A stretch of 64,000 nt of DNA from Paramecium tetraurelia (lineage: Eukaryota; Ciliophora; Oligohymenophorea; Peniculida; Parameciidae), in assembly GCF_000165425.1 (NCBI RefSeq), contig NW_001799333.1, positions 233,635 to 297,634 on the forward strand. The letters are read 5' to 3'. Shown here piece by piece: positions 12,762 to 23,959 of the stretch. Under the pieces are notes generated by a model, which was given only the letters and a program-made list of their open reading frames with translations, was not told where the DNA came from and did no database searches. Within the stretch, counting starts at the first letter, position 1. Every line of letters begins with the position of its first letter. The position numbers and the translations under genes were made by a program.

Positions 12762-13751
12762 TCAATTGTGTTTCTATAAATATGAATCAAACTCTTATAT
12801 TTTATTCTGTATATTCTTCCTGGCCCTATTTGTTTCCTTCATTTTTTATTTTACTTGCAAATGAAATTGTTAGATATAGGTATCCTCAATAGGTTTAGCA
12901 CTAAACTCTTCCAACGGATTCATCGATTGAGGATTCGATATAAGTGATTAGTTAACCTCTCTTGTAATTTGATTCTATATGACACTATACATTTTTTCAA
13001 GAGTATTATCTTTCTTAGAAATTGTAGTCTAGGGTTGTTTGGATGATTCCTTATCTAACTGGTTTTTTCTTATAAAATCTTAGATTTGTTGAGAATAAGA
13101 AGGTTTCTCACTAGGTTTAATAAGAATTGATATTGATTTGGGTAGTATCGCTTAGTAATTTGGTTCATAATTAGGGAGAGATGGCTGCAACTTCTAAATT
13201 TTGCGATTGTGTTTTCTTAATTTGGATTCATGAAACAAATAGCCAAGATTCTTACCCTTGTCCACATTGCTCATCTTCCAAATAAATTTATCTTGCGTTA
13301 TACTCGAATTGAGTTTTTCAATCATCTATTCTAAAACAGGACTCATTACTTTACTATCTTTTTTCTTCTCATACATTTCTAAAAGAGCTTTCTTTTCCAT
13401 CATTTCTTTATATTGCTTAGCTTTGGCTTGTTCTTCTGTCGATGGAGGTTATAAGTTGACAAGAATAGACAAATCTAAATTATGAGCACTATTTTCTTTT
13501 TTATGGTTCAAAACAGCATTTTATTTAGTTGATTAAGATGGTTATTGTTTTGTGATTGAAGCCAAACTATAAACATGTTTGATTCTGGCCCTAGTGTTTA
13601 ATTAGTTAGTAGATTTTGATTTTCTATTGGTATTCAATAATAATCCGACATGATCCCTTTCTTATTTATAAGGAAGAAACTAATCATCGTCTTCTGTCTA
13701 CAGTTCATTTATATATCTGATAGCCTTCTATCTTACTGACTCTGACTGCAT
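12762..13751 (-). CDS. Hypothetical protein, 329 aa, basic and Gln/Lys-rich
   Basis: An uninterrupted reading frame of 330 codons runs from ATG at 13751 to TGA at 12762-12764. The protein is hydrophilic, with a predicted helical EEQAKAKQYKEMMEKKALLE segment around residues 110-135 and a helical Lys/Arg/Gln-rich C terminus ending about 20 residues after KMKETNRARKN. No signal peptide, membrane segment or known domain is recognised. It lies head-to-tail upstream of the CXC gene, 139 bp away. Length and codon use make it a real gene; its function is unknown. Confidence 0.8.
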
Positions 13752-13950
13752 ATTATAAAATCAATATACTTATTATATTATAATAGCAGCAAAATTCATT
13801 AAATTTCATTTCATTAAAACTATATTAAAATTATATTATCAAACTATTGTTTCAAGAGATAACAATTTCAATTTCATATTATAAATCAAAATTATTTAAG
13901 ATCAATATTCTTTCAAGAAATTTATCAAAATTAACTAAAACCCTAGTAAA

Positions 13951-14148
13951 ATGGATTTATTCTGTCAGGAATAACAAGCATTAAAATTTGATTATAGAAA
14001 TTTAAGAAAATATCATCCATTTTAAAGTATGGAAAGTCATAAAGAACTATAGTTACGTAGATTTATATAGAGTTTAATTACGTCTAGTAAATTACCAAAA
14101 ATTCTGAGTAATTACTAATTATTCTATTAATTAGATTATTTATTATGA
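13951..14148 (+). CDS. Possible small protein, 65 aa
   Basis: A 66-codon open frame starts MDLFCQEQQALKFDYRNLRK and ends at TGA 14146-14148. The amino-acid mix is protein-like rather than pure Asn/Lys/Ile, and the ATG follows an A-rich leader (gtaaaatg) as in neighbouring genes. It sits 199 bp from the divergent hypothetical gene's start. No domain is recognised and a chance ORF of this size is possible. Confidence 0.35.
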
Positions 14149-14388
14149 TCATTATATTTATATTCTAATATGGCAAATAGTGTCTACCCTATGAAATAAA
14201 ATTTGGAAATAAAAATTAATAAAAAATGAATTTTTAGAATAATATTTTGTTTTTGATTTTGAATTGCGATAATATCTTAAGTTCTTAATTATTAATACAT
14301 TCAAATTTAAAGATTGAAGGAAGCTATAATATTGAAAAGTTTAAACTTCCAAGCTTACACAAATTTATAATAAAATAAAAAGTGAATT

Positions 14389-15038
14389 TCATTGAACATT
14401 ATTTGTAAGTTCTTCATTTGTTATACATAATTATTCTGACTGCTGTAATTCATCTTGAAATTGGAGCTTACTATGGCTGATAAGAAGCTTTTAGAGAGAT
14501 TTGTTATCTTTGATAACTCTATGGTTCCTTTCCAGGAGTGATGAGCAAAGATTATGTAAATAATCACATTTTTAGGAGAGCTATAATTTTATTAATAATT
14601 TATAGTTGTTACTTGATTGAGTTAATCTGTAGAATCATTTTGTACTGGTATATCTATAGGAATAAGCTCGTTATGTTATTTCCGTTTGATTTAATGAAGT
14701 AGATCCCTAATTAATTTGAAGAATACTTTCTGCCTTTTTGGAAATATTCATTTTTGAATTCATTGACTATACCTCCTCTGGATTTATGAAAATCATACAT
14801 GTTTAACTCATTATAGTGACAAGAACTACCTATCTAATGAAGGAAGAGAAATTTTAATGCTTGAAGTGGATGGGTAGAACAATCGATGAGAATTGGCTCG
14901 TATTCTTGACAGTAAAGGATAGTCCATCTTCATTCCAACTCACTATATCTTCGTAAATATTATTCTAAATATGTGATCTTTGAGTACTTCTAAAATGTTG
15001 TATGTCTTGAGGATGAAACTAGAAATTTAATTCTTCAT
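14389..15038 (-). CDS. Compact heat-shock-factor-like DNA-binding protein
   Basis: Introns of 23, 23 and 19 nt give 194 residues. Residues about 5-95 match the HSF winged-helix DNA-binding domain: FILKTYNILE, DIVSWNEDGLSFTVKN, then LPIHFKHQNFSSFIRQLNMY with the recognition-helix pattern, and NEYFQKGRKYS. HSF proteins bind nGAAn heat-shock elements. The rest, about 100 residues, has a short helical region with Leu/Gln/Asn resembling an oligomerisation segment, but no long activation domain; most HSFs are 300-500 residues or more. Its ATG lies only 18 bp after the stop of the kinase gene on the same strand. The last intron (19 nt) is the least certain part of the model. Confidence 0.85.
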
Positions 15039-15056
15039 TTATAATATATATATTAA

Positions 15057-16428
15057 TCACATAATTCTTTCTGTTTTCAATTTATATTCTGCATACATAA
15101 CAGGTTATTTACTTGGTTTCGACATGTGAGTTTTTCTTTAAGAATTTTCTTTTGTTTCATATTAAGTTTTAATGCGTTCCCACCTATCATTTTCAGTGCA
15201 CACCCTTCTTTCAGTAGACTTGGGTCTTGCTGAAATCCGATTATCATACGCTCTTTTCATAATCATAGCAGTAGTATAATTATTTTCATAAGATTTAGTT
15301 TTGTTATGATAAACACTTGGAATAGGTTTTCGTTCTATTGAACTACTTGGTTTATCAACAACTGATTTAATGCTCTGATGAGTTCGGACTCTCTAGGTTG
15401 ACTAAGTTGGCTACTGATATTTATTTAAGAGGTGATAGGTAGTAGTAATTGGATTGTGTTTATTATTGATGATCATTTCTTTGCATTTTTCACTATCAAT
15501 TCCTACCGCTTGTAACTATTTAATTATGTTTGAATTGATTGCCAAAGTGCGATGAATTTGAATAGAGTAGGAGTGTTTGCTTATAAAATATAATTATGAT
15601 TACCTTACAAAGGGATGCATCTTAATTTTAGCAATGCTCAATCTATTTAAAGGGTTCTTGTTCAATAATCCCTGAAGTAGGTCTACTACTTGGACACTAA
15701 GATGGGAGGGTTTCTGGAAATCAGAATGTTTGATCTTCTCATAAAGTTTTCTGGTATTCGAATCTTCAAAAGGTACATATCCACAAAGCATAGCATATAG
15801 GATTATGCCACTTGCCCAGATGTCTGTCTTGATCCCTGAATATGAGATGCCTGAAACCATTTCTGGAGCAGCATAACAGGGGGAACCACAAGGAGTTTGA
15901 AGTAGATCGGTATAGATATTACTTAGACCGAAGTCAACGACTTTTAAGGTGTTATTTTCAAGGAGCAAATTTTCAGGTTTAAGATCTCGATGGGCTACTT
16001 TAAGGGAATGCAAATATTCTATGGCTTCAATGATTTATGAAAAGAGAGCTGCAGCTTCATTCTCTGGGAGTCGTTTGCTTTTTACGATGTGTTGGAATAG
16101 TTCACCTCCGCTGACGAACTCCATGATGAGATAGATTTTAGTTTCAGATTCAAGGATTTCATAGAGTTAAACAACATTGGGGTGGCGAAGTTTACGAAGA
16201 ATATGGATCTCTCTTTGGATTCTAGTGAAGTCTGCAGGCTGTTCTATTTTGCTCTTCTCTAGAATCTTGATGGCTACAAATTATTGAGTGGGCTTATGGA
16301 GACCTCTGTAGACTTTACCAAAGGTTCCCTTTCCAATGGACTGCTCTATATAGTTTAAGTTATGCACCTATGATGTAATTGTCGAGTGGATTGGCGGTGT
16401 TGTGATTGAGGCATTGAAGATTATTCAT
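15057..16428 (-). CDS. SNF1/AMPK-related Ser/Thr protein kinase
   Basis: One 22-nt intron near the 5' end gives 449 residues. The kinase domain (about residues 20-275) has the glycine loop IGKGTFGKVYRG, VAIKILEK, HRDLKPENLLL, VDFGLSNI, and an activation loop TPCGSPCYAAPE typical of the SNF1/AMPK family, followed by DIWASGIILYAMLCGYVPFE. All catalytic residues are present, with a Thr at the LKB1-type phosphorylation position. A C-terminal region of about 175 residues includes a UBA-like stretch (NIIKQLQAVGIDSEKCKEM) as in AMPK-related kinases, then a basic Ser/Thr-rich tail. SNF1 kinases act as energy and stress sensors. Beta/gamma partners are not in this window. The start is set by the first intron; the other frame lacks an ATG. 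Confidence 0.93.
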
Positions 16429-16461
16429 GTTCGTTAATTAATTAATGGGAAATAAGAATAT
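16429..16461. promoter_or_regulatory. 33-bp divergent intergenic region between kinase and VPS9 genes
   Basis: The ATG of the SNF1-related kinase (minus, 16428) and that of the VPS9-like gene (plus, 16462) are separated by only 33 bp, rich in ttaattaa. Any core promoter, both transcription starts and both 5' UTRs must fit here or overlap the coding sequences. This is inferred from the gene models. Confidence 0.55.
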
Positions 16462-17327
16462 ATGTTGTAATTAGGAAGAATAATAGCGATAATCACAAAC
16501 CCTTGGTTCAGAATGTATAATGACAATTCCAGATATTAGTGAAGCAATTCCTCTCTTTTAGTTGGCATGCTCGAGTCAATGAGATCATCAATAGAGATTA
16601 CAATAACATACCTTTATTAAATGAATACAGAGTATCGCCTACTCTTTAAACCATTCAGCAGCATTTACATATCAAAAATCAAATGTTGAGTGACATATTT
16701 TATAGCTTCGTCCAAAATTCAAAGGAAATGTTATTTCATTCACAAATGAAGATTTCATTTTTTTCGACTTCAATTATTGTATCAGATAATAGTTGTCACT
16801 CCTAATTAGCTTAGAGTTTCATAAAAGCAACCGAATTGTAAATTGTAAAATCTCTATCATCTAGTCATCTTGATTTAAAATTGGAAATTAACCAATTTAT
16901 TCATTTCTTTGCTGATCTCATTCTAAAATTCTACAAATCAACCCTTACAATTGATGAAGTCAAGATGCTCATCATGGATGAATTGTTTGGGAACGAGTCT
17001 TTTTATGATTTTGTCAAATAGCAATATGACAAAGGATTACATGGCAAAATAATTGCTTATCGAACATATATTCAGATGAAGAGGAGATCTCGAAACAAAC
17101 AAGAAAAGGCAGTCGTAATTCTATAGAGCATTGTTACTAAAAGATCACCAAAGGAAAAACTCATGGTTTTAGATATGGCAGCTCAGCAGTTGACTTAAGA
17201 GCTCAAGAATGTGGATGCCGATAAATTCAATGAGCTAGTTTTTGATTTGATTGTCTAAGCTAATATACCTTCATTCGTAACTGAGATTAAAATGATTCAT
17301 CATTTTGCTGGGGAAATGTATAACTGA
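16462..17327 (+). CDS. VPS9-domain-like protein (putative Rab5-type exchange factor)
   Basis: A single 23-nt intron (gtgaag...tttag) joins a short first exon to a long open frame, giving 280 residues. The C-terminal part (from about SPKEKLMVLDMAAQQLTQEL to NIPSFVTEIKMIHHFAGE) follows the pattern of VPS9 domains: SxxEKL, an acidic D-x-x-F/L-L-P-like helix, then (A/V)N-x-P-x-(F/L) and a hydrophobic final helix. VPS9 proteins activate Rab5/Vps21 on endosomes. The canonical YxxT segment near the end is not obvious, so the call rests on the helical core. The N-terminal half is helical without a known domain. The gene diverges from the kinase gene by 33 bp. Confidence 0.6.
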
Positions 17328-17642
17328 TTAATAGGTTTACTAGTAATTCCTTAGGGAGATATGGCTATGTCCTTACTAGTTTTATGGGAGTTTTAATGCT
17401 AATACTATAAAATTAGTGAAAGAATAATGAATGTGACTTTTTGAGTAAAATTGGATCTCTTTTTTTATTTGAATTTTATAGTGATATCAATATTACTAAT
17501 ATATTCTTAATAAGCTTGGTTCGAGTTACCCATATTGTAATTGATTTAAGCATCTCCTCGATAGGTTTATCATTAAATTAACATTCAATTCTCAGATATA
17601 AAGGTGTCATAATAAGATTTCAAATATAATTATATTTTATTA
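17328..17642. other. Intergenic, upstream of surface antigen gene
   Basis: 315 bp, AT-rich, no gene. It must contain the promoter of the surface antigen gene. No obvious repeat or conserved box stands out. Confidence 0.5.
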
Positions 17643-20600
17643 ATGAAAATTATTATGATCCTACTTTTGATTTCAATTTCCTATGTGTTCGCAGGAACCC
17701 TAACAAAGACAGATGCGTGCATTTGCAAACAAATTTTGAGTTAAAATGATTGTACTTCATAAAATGATTGTCAATGGAATAGTGCATCTGGTCTTTGTGA
17801 AACTCGTAAATCAACTGATATCGAATCCTACTGTTCTCAGAGCACCACCTGTCCTATTACAGGTTGTGCATTCTACAATAAAAAGTGTAAACCATTTAGC
17901 GGTTGTACAGTTTATATCGCTACAACACACGCTGATTGTCAGGCTATCTCACCCTTATGTACAAGCAATGGAGAAAAGTGTATAAACGTAAGTGCAACTT
18001 GTGAGGAGTATCTGGTTTAAATAGCCTGTCAAATTAACACTTAACAGTATCCTTGTTTTTGGGATAGTTAGAATAGTAAATGCTAAGAGATTGCATCATG
18101 TGATCAATTTCCAACAACTTATGATTCACATGAAAAATGTTAATCCATGGGAGTACTTAAATCAATTAAATGCACAGCCAAAGAAACAGGTGGTTGCATC
18201 AACATTGAAGATGATTGTACTAAATACACAGAAAAGGGTTGTGTTGTAAATTCTTTGGGGAATTCATGTTTTTGGGATAATGCAGCATGTAAAGAGAAAA
18301 CATGTGTCAATGCTCCAACAACATACAATACTTAAGCACAATGCAAATAATATATGAGCACATGCTCAGTGAATGAGAATATGGCTGGCTGTATAGACAG
18401 TCCTTCATCATGTGAAAATTACACTAAAGAAGGTTAATGTGTGTCTGTTAATGGATCAATCTGTTTTTGGTTTTCAATAACTTGCACTGAAGGATAATAA
18501 AATTGCACTGCAAGTTCAGGATGTAAGGTTTGGTCATGTGAAAATGCATTGAGCACTACTAACACAGATTTATTATGCTCGTAATTTAAGAGTGAATGTA
18601 CTGTGAATGCAACAAATACTGGATGTATTAAAAGGGCAACTACTTGTAATTTGTATACAACATAAAATTAATGTATAAAGACATTAGATGAATCTCAGAG
18701 ATGTTATTGGAATGGTACAGGTTGTGTAAGTATGAGTTGTACCAATGCTGCCTTAACTACTTATAATGAATCCAATTGTAGTAAATTTATGCCAACATGC
18801 ACATTAGTCAATGATAAATGTGGAGTCAGAACTTGTAATACATACCCAACAGAAAAGTTATGCAGTATAGATTATTAGAATAAATAATGTGTTTGGAGTG
18901 GATCTTGTGTCTTAAGAACATGTCAAAATGCAGGAGATGAATACAATACTCATAATGAATGTCAGTCTTGGTTGACGAGTTGTACAGTGTAGAATGACTT
19001 AACTGGTTGTTAGACCTAAGAATTAACTTGTGCTAAATATTTGAAATAGGAATAATGTTATATGGCTAATAATAATGCTATTTAATGTTTGTGGATAGAT
19101 AGTAAATGTGTTTAAAAGACATGTATTACTGCTAGTACATTGATATCAACTGATGAGGAATGTAATTTTTATTTAGGAGGATGTATGATAAACAATAATC
19201 ATGCTGGTTGTGTTGCCAGGAAAACTAAGTGCAGCGATTTGCTTTAATTTTAATGCACATTCACATTATCAGGTTAATTATGTTTTTGGGATGGAACTTA
19301 ATGTGTGGACAGGTAATGTACATAAGCCAAATATAATACTTATAGGGCTTGCACAACATTTTTATCATCTTGTACTGTTAGTTACACAGGTACAAACTTT
19401 GATGGATGTACTAGTAAATAATAATATTGTTCTGAATATCAATTTGAATAGAATTGTATAGAGAGTTTAACAGAAGGCAAATGCATTTGGAATAAAAAGG
19501 GATCTCCTAATTTATGCGAAACGAGAAATTGCTTCAATTCAGATTAAACAACATCTGATGCCGCTTGTAATAATCATCTTAATACTTGTACTGTAAATGC
19601 TTCTAAAACTGGTTGCATTGAGAGATATGATAAATGTTCCTTATTTACAAGTCAAATTAATTGTGTCAAAAATTTAACAGGAGGAGAATGTTTATGGTAC
19701 AATAACACATGTACAGATAGAACTTGTGATAAAGCAGATAAAACATTTACAACCCATGATGGTTGTTAAACTTACAGCAGTAAATGCACAACTAATGGAA
19801 AAGGTTGCATAAACATTGATATATGTACTTCATATAATTTAAAGTCTGGATGTATAATAGATAAGAATAATCGTAATTGTGCATTCCAACCTAGTTGCAA
19901 TGTATTATAATGCTCAGATGCTCCTTAATCATATTCAACTGACTAAGATTGCACGAATTTCAAAAGTGAATGCACCACCAATGGAAGTGGTTGTGTTCTT
20001 AGAACAACTTGTACAGATGCATATATCTAAGAAGCTTGTGTTACAGATTCATCGAATAATAAGTGTGCATGGATCAATAATAGATGTGTAAATTTTGGAT
20101 GCAGCAGTGCTCCAAGTAAATATGTGACAGAAAAGGAATGCCAACTGTATAAATAGGGTTGTACAGTAAATCAATCAGGTGGATGCATTTAAAAGGGAAC
20201 TTGCAAAGATGCTAAAATATAGGCAGCATGTACAACTGATAAAAATGGAAACGAATGTGAATTCTCTGCTGCTGGATGTAGAGATAAGGTTTGTAGTGAT
20301 TACACTTTTACAACTCATAAAGAATGTTAAGCAGCCAAAAGTATATGTACTACAGATGGAACCAAATGTGTCAATTAATAAAATTGTAGTCTAAAAACAA
20401 AGAGTGGATGTTTCTATGGAAGTGATGGACCATGTTTATGGATTAACAATGCTTGTTATGCTTATACATCATGTTAATCACTTGTATTTAGTGATCACAC
20501 TTCCTGTTATTCTTTCAGTAATGAATGCACAACTGATGGAGTATCATGCATTGCTATTGACAAATGTGCCAGTTTTAGGCAGCATCAAGTTGTTATCAAG

Positions 20601-21660
20601 GTACAGATGGTCGATGTGTCTATTCTCCTGATTCTTTGAATGGATAAAGTAAATGCAAAGTATATGATGGATGCAAATCTGCCTTTTTCAATACTCATGT
20701 GCAATGTTAACTTGTAGATGCCACTTGCACAACTGATGAAGCCAGTTGTATTGATCTATAAGATTGTACATTATATACAAAATAAAGTACATGTAATATA
20801 GATTAAAAGAAGAACAAATGCTACTATGATGATAAAGAAAAGAAGTGTGTTGAATTAGAGTGCAAATATATAACATTAACAACTCACCAAGAATGCAATG
20901 ATCAATTATCCACTTGCACTTCAGATAATACTAAATGTATTAGTATGGGTAAGTGTGAAACCTATGCTAAAGATTACTGCAACACTTCATTAGGAACAGA
21001 TGGCAAATGTTTATACGATCCAAATGTTCGCAAATGTCGTCTTGCATTATGCACAGAATTAAATAATTCTTGCTCTTAAATATCTAATTGTGTGGACAGT
21101 GGCATCGGATGTGTTGTCAAAGCAACTTGTGATAAATATGAAACTGAAATCGCATGTAAATAAGGAGGATCCGATGGTTTATGCGTATGGTATTTAAACA
21201 ATGGAGAAGGAGCTTGTAAACTAATGACATCTTGTTCTGATGGCTCATCCAACAAAGAAGTTTGTACTTAGAAATCATGGAACTGTTAATGGACTGAAAC
21301 ATCCACTTAAACTGCCTGTGCTTAACACACTTGCTCATCCAAATATAAAGAAACTGGAATTTGTCAACCTATTTTAGATTTCGAATAAAAGAACTATGAA
21401 TTATGTGCCTTGACCACAGTTCCTAATGTATTTCCATGGAATTTGCATCATTAATAGAAAGTAATTGCTTCTAGGCAACAGCATATACTTACACCTGGGA
21501 TTCTGCTAATTCTAAATGCTTAAAATGTGGAACCACTTTTACAAACAACACTAATAATCAAAGTAACAATTCCAATAATGATACCAACTAGACGGACACC
21601 AACAGTCAATCCCCAATATTATTTACATTCATCATTATGATTATTAGTATATATATATGA
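17643..21660 (+). CDS. Cysteine-periodic surface antigen (immobilization-antigen type), two frame breaks
   Basis: About 1,339 codons beginning with a signal peptide (MKIIMILLLISISYVFAGT). The mature protein is a long series of Cys-periodic units with motifs such as CFWDNAACKEKTC, CTVNATNTGC and YNTHNECQSW, as in Paramecium and Tetrahymena GPI-anchored surface (i-)antigens. The C terminus is Asn/Ser/Thr-rich and ends in a hydrophobic stretch (LFTFIIMIISIYI), consistent with GPI addition. No intron is needed. The frame slips by one missing base near 20574-20577 (a TTTT run) and again near 21405-21440; downstream frames resume the Cys pattern perfectly. These may be sequence errors or mark a pseudogene. 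Such antigens coat cell and cilia and are expressed one at a time. Confidence 0.85.
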
Positions 21661-21662
21661 AT

Positions 21663-22613
21663 TCACAAATCTTCCAAATTAAGTATATCAAAGTTCTCCT
21701 TTTACACTTCCTATTAATTATCGTACCATTTTAACAGCTTTCCTTCTTGCCATTCTCCAAATCTCGTTTGCCCATTTTCTAATACTACTTTCCCCTTCCC
21801 ATTAGGCTTAGATTACTTAAAACTACCTTCATAACTTCTTCCATCTAAAATAACTTAAAATCTAATACTTCCCCACTTGAATATTCCGTACCCATTTGGA
21901 GCATCTTTGTTAAATAACCCAATATATTGACAACCATTTGTCCATTTCATTGATCCTTATCCACACATATAATCTTCAAACCACTCTCCCTAATATTCCT
22001 TACCACTTTTCCAAACTTATACCCCTTAACCATGCCGCTTGTTATTTATCCACAATCCAGTATACTGTGAGCCATCACTCCATATATAACTACCCTAACC
22101 CTGCTTTATCCCTTCGTAGAAATATCCCTCATATTTACTCCCATCCTCCCATGTTTCAATCCCAAATCCTTATTATAGATCATCCTTCCATTACCCTTCA
22201 TACTTACCTCCATTCTGAGATTGGAATGTTCCTTGACCGTTCTATTTATCGTTCTCCCATTGTCCTTCATAATAATCCCCATCGGGATATACAAATTTGC
22301 CCTAACCATTTGCTTTGTTATTTTTCCATTCTCCCTAATATTCGGAACCATCAGGCCATTTCAAAATTCCAAAGCCTTCCCTCTTATTGCCCATCCAGTC
22401 ACCCAAATACACTCCTCCACTCTTCAGTGTCACAGCCAACTATTTAGTTCTCTCCTGTGTTTTTGTGGTTTGACTAGAATTCATCCCTTTTTACTTCTTC
22501 TTGTAATTGTACTTTATGTTAATTTAACGAGGATCTAGTCGTTTTGATTCTGCATCTTCACATGGTTCCATATCTTCGGGATACTAGGAATTGTTGCAAC
22601 ACTAAGCTCCCAT
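21663..22613 (-). CDS. MORN-repeat protein with N-terminal acylation signal
   Basis: About 308 residues (one likely 24-nt intron, which is a multiple of three and has no internal stop). From about residue 60 there are roughly ten MORN repeats of the form YEGEW-x5-G-x-G, for example YEGQWENDKQNGQGTF and YIGLFNKDAPNGYGIF. MORN arrays bind lipids or act as scaffolds at membranes and the cytoskeleton. The N terminus MGAQCCNNS has Gly2 for myristoylation followed by two cysteines for palmitoylation, suggesting a membrane-anchored protein. Its stop lies only 2 bp from the stop of the convergent surface antigen, so the two 3' ends must overlap. The family is sure; the partner is unknown. Confidence 0.92.
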
Positions 22614-22629
22614 TAAATATAAAAATTAA

Positions 22630-23793
22630 ATGAATTAAGACGGATTCGAAAATTTTGATGAAGGTACTAATTCTAATTTAATATTTCTAGATATAATAAG
22701 CAGTAGGCCCTTAGATCATTTTCATTAACAGAATCAAGCACCTCAATTAAAGAATTTCAATTTTCTAGTTGTTTAAAAAATGAATGTTGAGGGACCTAGC
22801 ATAATGCAAAAGTACATCGTCGAGCCACTTTAACATGCCGGCTAGACAGCAGTTGAAGTAGAATATACATAATAAATTATAGGGCACAAAAAATGCCCTC
22901 TTTCAACTCCCGAAATGGTTTAAATGGGGTGCGTCTGAATTAATCAATAAATTATCATCTTCTTTCCATAGAGCTCCAGAAGAAACACAACCAGAACCAG
23001 AGCAGAAATAACAATAACCTGAAAACCCACCTCCCGAAGATAATATTGATGATATTCCTGTTGTTTTTGTTGTTCCTAAGGAAATTTTGGAAGGACCAAT
23101 TGCTGATAGATTGAGATGGATCGATAAACACAGGGATAACTGCGAAGTTTTCATTCCTCTAGAAAAACCATTAAAGTACCAACTCTTTATAAATCAAGAT
23201 TGAACAATTTCAATGGAATTCACAGTTCCTCGTCTTCCTCAAATAGTCCTGACGATTGTGACTTCGAAGTTAGAAGAATTTCATAAGAATTTAAATCTTA
23301 ATACACTGTCTCTGAACTGTTCCCATCTACATAAAGTATGAAGTCAAAATTAATGGAATCAAACAAGAAATTCATCATGTCTCAAGATGATTATAGACTT
23401 TTAACTTAATAGAATACTGAAAATTAAAATTAAGTTGAACCCTAAAATATTTTACTTTATCCATTTTTAGGTGATTTGATCCCAAAAGAATAGGTTTTAG
23501 AACAAATTAAAAAGTTCTAATTTTAACAATCATCTTTTACTATGATTTAACCAGATATGTAATAGATATAAACTGAATAAATTCCTTAATAGAATCAATT
23601 AAATTAAAATACTCAAAACTAATTTGTTCCTCTCTAATTGAATGGTTAACCATTTGAAATTACTTAATAGCAATAATAATAATAATAACAATAATAATAA
23701 TAATAATAACAATAACAATAAAAAAAATAATAATATATATAAATAGTACAATAGGATTAAGAAGAACAATTAGAAGTTATGTTAGAGGGTTGA
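22630..23793 (+). CDS. Hypothetical protein with polyglutamine tract; 5' model uncertain
   Basis: The 3' two thirds is firm: open frame through KWFKWGASELINKL and a Pro/Glu-rich stretch, a 23-nt intron (gtacc...atcaag), a Ser-rich region, then a Gln-rich C terminus with a near-pure Gln run (23667-23732) and stop at 23791-23793. The 5' part needs introns of 27 nt (gtacta...tctag) and 32 nt (gttgtt...cctag), and one extra base is still missing between the first exon (ATG 22630) and the next coding segment (RSFSLTESSTSIKEFQFS). The product would be about 360 residues. The region between PVVFVVPKEILEGP and CEVFIPLEKP looks folded; no domain is recognised. It starts only 16 bp from the divergent MORN gene start. 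Confidence 0.65.
23667..23732 (+). repeat. Polyglutamine tract encoded mainly by TAA
   Basis: A run of taa/caa codons encodes about 18 consecutive glutamines plus further Gln after two Lys codons. In the standard code it would look like a microsatellite full of stops. The mix of CAA and TAA interrupts the simple repeat. Confidence 0.85.
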
Positions 23794-23959
23794 TTAATCT
23801 TATTTATTAACTATAGATGATAAAATTTATAAAAAACACTTTATTCTTGCATATTCCAATCATGTTTCACTATATATTTTAATAATAGAATTTCAATAAA
23901 TTAAAACAAAAATTATATATAAATAATTTTCATAATGAATTCAATATATATTATATATT

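Noticed and set aside
15030-15060. Fusion of the SNF1-related kinase and the HSF-like protein through an intron
   Set aside because: The kinase frame ends in TGA, and the candidate GT-AG removal (28 nt) does not lead into the HSF frame.
22106-22538. Long open frames on both strands, including a 169-codon plus-strand one at 21938-22447
   Set aside because: They are shadows of the MORN gene, whose repeat pattern is unmistakable in its own frame.
23667-23732. Microsatellite of taa/caa as a noncoding repeat
   Set aside because: It is in frame with a coding region and encodes glutamine under the ciliate code.
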